From an uncultured Bacteroidales bacterium (lineage in GTDB: Bacteria; Bacteroidota; Bacteroidia; Bacteroidales; P3), in contig CALDHX010000039.1 in the NCBI GenBank assembly GCA_937901525.1, positions 1-7,685 on the forward strand: a stretch of 7,685 bases of DNA, in the 5' to 3' direction. A program made the position numbers and the translations under genes. Below are positions 5,628-7,685 of this stretch, piece by piece. Below the pieces are notes generated by a model, which worked only from the letters and a program-made list of their open reading frames with translations, searched no databases and had not been told where the DNA came from. Within the stretch, counting starts at the first letter, position 1. Every line of letters starts with the position of its first letter.

Positions 5628-7379
5628 ATGTTAAGAACTCACACTTGTGGAGAATTAACTCTCAAAGATTGTGGAACACAAGTAACACTTGCAGGTTGGT
5701 TGCAACGTTCTCGCGATTTAGGTGGAATGACCTTTATAGACCTAAGAGATCGTTACGGAATCACTCAACTTGTCTTTAATATGGAAACAAATTCTGCTCT
5801 ATGCGAAAAAGCAAGAACGCTTGGAAGAGAATATGTTTTGCAAATTAAAGGAGTAGTAGCAGAAAGAAGCAACAAAAATAAAAATATCCCAACAGGAGAA
5901 ATAGAAATTCTTGTAGAAGAAATAACAGTATTGAACGAAGCCAAAACTCCACCTTTCACAATAGAAGACAATACAGACGGAGGTGAAGAGCTTAGAATGA
6001 AATACCGTTATTTAGACCTTAGAAGAGGGGTTGTAAGAAAAAATCTTGAATTAAGACATCAACTTTCCATACTTATCAGAAATTATATGAATGATAAAAA
6101 GTTTATGGAAATAGAAACACCGTTCTTAATTCGTTCTACACCAGAAGGAGCGAGAGATTTCGTTGTGCCTTCTCGTGTAAATCCAAATGAATTCTATGCC
6201 TTACCTCAATCACCTCAAACATTCAAACAATTATTGATGGTTGCAGGTTACGATCGCTACTTTCAAATCGTAAAATGTTTTAGAGATGAGGATTTAAGAG
6301 CCGACAGACAACCAGAATTTACGCAAGTAGATTGTGAAATGAGTTTTGTAGAACAAGAAGATGTTTTACAAATGTTTGAAGGCTTGATGAAATATCTTTT
6401 CAAACAAGTAAAAGGCTTAGAATTAGACGATTTCTCACGAATGACCTACGCAGACGCAATGAAATATTACGGAAGCGATAAGCCTGATACAAGATTTGAA
6501 ATGAAGTTTGTAGAATTGAATGATGTAGCACAAGGAAATGGCTTCTCAGTCTTTGATTCTGCGGAATTAGTTGTAGGAATTTGTGCAGAGGGTTGTGCAA
6601 ATTACACTCGTAAACAATTAGATGAATTAACCGATTTCGTAAAACGTCCACAAGTAGGGGCGAGTGGATTAGTTTATATCAAGTATAACGAAGACGGAAC
6701 ATTTAAATCCTCTGTAGATAAGTTCTTTAACGCAGAGCAATTACAAAAAATAGCAGATAAATTCTCAGCAAAACCAGGCGATTTAATGCTTGTGATGGCA
6801 GGAGCTAAGGAAAAAACTCAAACTGCTTTATGTGCTCTTCGTCTTGAAATGGGTTCTCGCCTTGGATTAAGAGATCCGTTTAATTACAAGCCGTTATGGG
6901 TTGTTGATTTCCCACTTTTAGAATGGGATGAAGAAACTCAACGTTTCTATGCAAAGCATCACCCTTTTACTTCCTTGAAATCAGAGGATTATTCAAAACT
7001 TTTCACATCTCCGGGCGAAGTAAGAGCAAACGCATACGACCTTGTTGTAAATGGAACAGAGATTGGAGGAGGTTCAATACGTATTTACGATCGTAATATG
7101 CAAAACGATATGTTTAAAGCCTTAGGTTTCAGCGAAGAAGAAGCACAAGCACAATTCGGATTCTTGCTTAACGCATTTGAATACGGAGCTCCACCTCACG
7201 GAGGTATAGCTTTCGGATTTGATAGAATGTGTTCAATGTTCGCTGGCGTTGAGACAATTAGAGATTTCATTGCTTTCCCTAAAAACAATAAAGCAAGAGA
7301 TATAATGATTGAAAGTCCATCAGAAATTTCTCCTGCACAGCTTGAAGAATTGAATATTTCGCTTATTCCAAAGCAATAA
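5628..7379 (+). CDS. aspS: Aspartyl-tRNA synthetase, bacterial type with GAD domain
   Basis: AspRS charges tRNA-Asp with aspartate. At 583 aa this is the full bacterial form. The N-terminal OB-fold anticodon-binding domain covers about 1-105 (VTLAGWLQRSRDLGGMTFID, 19-38). The class II catalytic core begins near 120 (RYLDLRR, 127-133; motif 1 region EIETPFLIRSTPEGARDF, 161-178). Motif 2 is FRDEDLRADRQPEFTQ (218-233) with the ATP-binding Arg. The GAD insertion domain typical of bacterial AspRS lies at roughly 285-410. The core resumes with WVVDFPLLEWDE (424-435), and motif 3 is GGIAFGFDRM (525-534). Leucine at position 31 (RDLGG) is the residue usual in discriminating enzymes; non-discriminating ones that feed the GatCAB route commonly have His there. 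This suggests an enzyme specific for tRNA-Asp, an inference from one position. It is the last gene before a terminator and appears cotranscribed with ackA and the acyltransferase gene. Confidence 0.98.
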   Translation: MLRTHTCGELTLKDCGTQVTLAGWLQRSRDLGGMTFIDLRDRYGITQLVFNMETNSALCEKARTLGREYVLQIKGVVAERSNKNKNIPTGEIEILVEEITVLNEAKTPPFTIEDNTDGGEELRMKYRYLDLRRGVVRKNLELRHQLSILIRNYMNDKKFMEIETPFLIRSTPEGARDFVVPSRVNPNEFYALPQSPQTFKQLLMVAGYDRYFQIVKCFRDEDLRADRQPEFTQVDCEMSFVEQEDVLQMFEGLMKYLFKQVKGLELDDFSRMTYADAMKYYGSDKPDTRFEMKFVELNDVAQGNGFSVFDSAELVVGICAEGCANYTRKQLDELTDFVKRPQVGASGLVYIKYNEDGTFKSSVDKFFNAEQLQKIADKFSAKPGDLMLVMAGAKEKTQTALCALRLEMGSRLGLRDPFNYKPLWVVDFPLLEWDEETQRFYAKHHPFTSLKSEDYSKLFTSPGEVRANAYDLVVNGTEIGGGSIRIYDRNMQNDMFKALGFSEEEAQAQFGFLLNAFEYGAPPHGGIAFGFDRMCSMFAGVETIRDFIAFPKNNKARDIMIESPSEISPAQLEELNISLIPKQ

Positions 7380-7399
7380 AAAAACTATTTATATAAAGC

Positions 7400-7437
7400 A
7401 AATAACGGATTTTTTAATAAAGTCCGTTATTTTTTTT
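7400..7437 (+). terminator. Rho-independent terminator after aspS
   Basis: The arms AAATAACGGA (7400-7409) and TCCGTTATTT (7423-7432) are perfect reverse complements (10 bp), and the inner T-rich/A-rich bases can extend the stem with a G-T pair and several A-T pairs. The right arm runs into a T tract ending at 7437. It sits 21 bp after the aspS stop and closes the ackA-acyltransferase-aspS unit. Confidence 0.88.
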
Positions 7438-7467
7438 ATTACTAAACTTTTGAAAACCAAAGATTTA

Positions 7468-7475
7468 CCCCCCCC
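7468..7475. repeat. C8 homopolymer tract in intergenic DNA
   Basis: Eight consecutive C residues interrupt otherwise very A/T-rich intergenic DNA, 22 bp upstream of the -33 element of the next gene. Homopolymeric C/G tracts of this length can slip during replication; whether this one varies cannot be told from a single sequence. Confidence 0.8.
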
Positions 7476-7496
7476 TAAAACAAAATTATTGATTTA

Positions 7497-7529
7497 TTTG
7501 TTAGTTATAGTAAAATATTTGTAAATTTG
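7497..7529 (+). promoter_or_regulatory. Bacteroidota promoter (-33 TTTG and -7 TAAATTTG) for the exported protein gene
   Basis: TTTG at 7497-7500 and TAAATTTG at 7522-7529 (followed by C) match both halves of the Bacteroidota consensus with a 21-bp spacer. The start of transcription would be near 7536, giving a leader of about 30 A/T-rich nt with no Shine-Dalgarno sequence before the ATG at 7567. This is the best promoter in the window. Confidence 0.75.
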
Positions 7530-7566
7530 CGACATAGAAATAATTATAAACTAAAATTTATATAGT

Positions 7567-7685
7567 ATGAAAAGAAACGCAAAATTAGCATTGATTTGTT
7601 TTTCAATGTGTTCGCTTTTTGCCTTCACAGAAGCAAAAGCACAAGAAGTAATTACAGAAGAAGTTTATGTAGAAGAAGCAGCAGT
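7567..7685 (+). CDS. Exported protein with N-terminal signal peptide (3' end outside window)
   Basis: Only 39 codons and two bases are visible. They encode a classical Sec signal peptide: a basic n-region (MKRNAK, 1-6), a hydrophobic h-region (LALICFSMCSLFAFT, about 7-21) and a cleavage site after AKA (23-25), leaving a mature N-terminus beginning QEVITEE. The Cys residues at 11 and 15 do not sit in a convincing lipobox, so a lipoprotein is less likely. The mature start is acidic (EEVYVEEAA). In Bacteroidota this kind of leader and acidic start is common in outer-membrane or OmpA-like proteins, but nothing in the visible part identifies a family. The gene has its own strong promoter after the aspS terminator and is thus independent of the preceding operon. 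Confidence 0.72.
   Translation, partial: MKRNAKLALICFSMCSLFAFTEAKAQEVITEEVYVEEAA

Noticed and set aside
6400..6651. Minus-strand open frame of 83 codons inside aspS
   Set aside because: It is antisense to the AspRS core/GAD region, with no family resemblance or start context.
1490..7379. No gene in the window uses TGA as a stop, raising the idea of TGA recoding
   Set aside because: Only seven complete genes are seen, all A/T-rich; Trp positions in conserved motifs use TGG and all proteins have normal lengths under the standard code, so chance and codon preference suffice.
1..7685. Mobile elements, CRISPR arrays, tRNA or rRNA genes, toxin-antitoxin or defence loci
   Set aside because: I found no repeat-spacer array, transposase, integrase, cloverleaf or defence-gene motif. 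The MNT-like protein raised the thought of an MNT/HEPN toxin-antitoxin pair, but no HEPN partner is adjacent and its catalytic residues are absent.

Overview
The window is low-GC chromosomal DNA from a member of the Bacteroidota, most likely the order Bacteroidales. The support is: several matches to the Bacteroidota sigma-ABfr -7 box (TAnnTTTG) at plausible distances upstream of start codons; A/T-rich leaders with no Shine-Dalgarno sequence in front of the genes; and an RNF-type electron-transport subunit next to acetate kinase, which fits an anaerobic, acetate-forming lifestyle. The genus cannot be named from this sequence.

Layout. Positions 1-1388 hold a tightly packed minus-strand cluster, read from right to left: rnfA, then a 123-aa protein that looks like a nucleotidyltransferase fold without its catalytic residues, then a family-2 glycosyltransferase of the WaaE/KdtX type that runs off the left edge. 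A 101-bp divergent promoter region (1389-1489) separates this cluster from the plus-strand genes: an alpha/beta hydrolase of the YbfF/ABHD11 type (1490-2287), a CPA1-type K+(Na+)/H+ antiporter with a C-terminal RCK_C domain (2336-3829), acetate kinase ackA (3852-5051), a small PlsC-like acyltransferase (5055-5618) and aspartyl-tRNA synthetase aspS (5628-7379). A clear hairpin/T-tract terminator follows aspS. A C8 tract and a good Bacteroidota promoter then lead into a gene for an exported protein that is cut by the right edge.

How the genes relate. ackA, the acyltransferase gene and aspS are 3 and 9 bp apart, in one reading frame, and end at one terminator, so they are probably one transcription unit. 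It may start at the antiporter promoter, because no promoter match was found in the 22-bp gap before ackA. The functions are mostly housekeeping: ion homeostasis, substrate-level ATP formation from acetyl phosphate, lipid acylation, tRNA charging, and envelope glycan synthesis on the minus strand.

The unusual points are modest. rnfA is separated from the other rnf genes. The small protein between rnfA and the glycosyltransferase appears to be a catalytically dead MNT-fold protein. The divergent promoters seem to share their upstream element and overlap an inverted repeat. A homopolymeric C8 tract lies just upstream of a surface or periplasmic protein promoter. I see no CRISPR array, mobile element, RNA gene or defence system, and nothing that amounts to a new multi-gene system.
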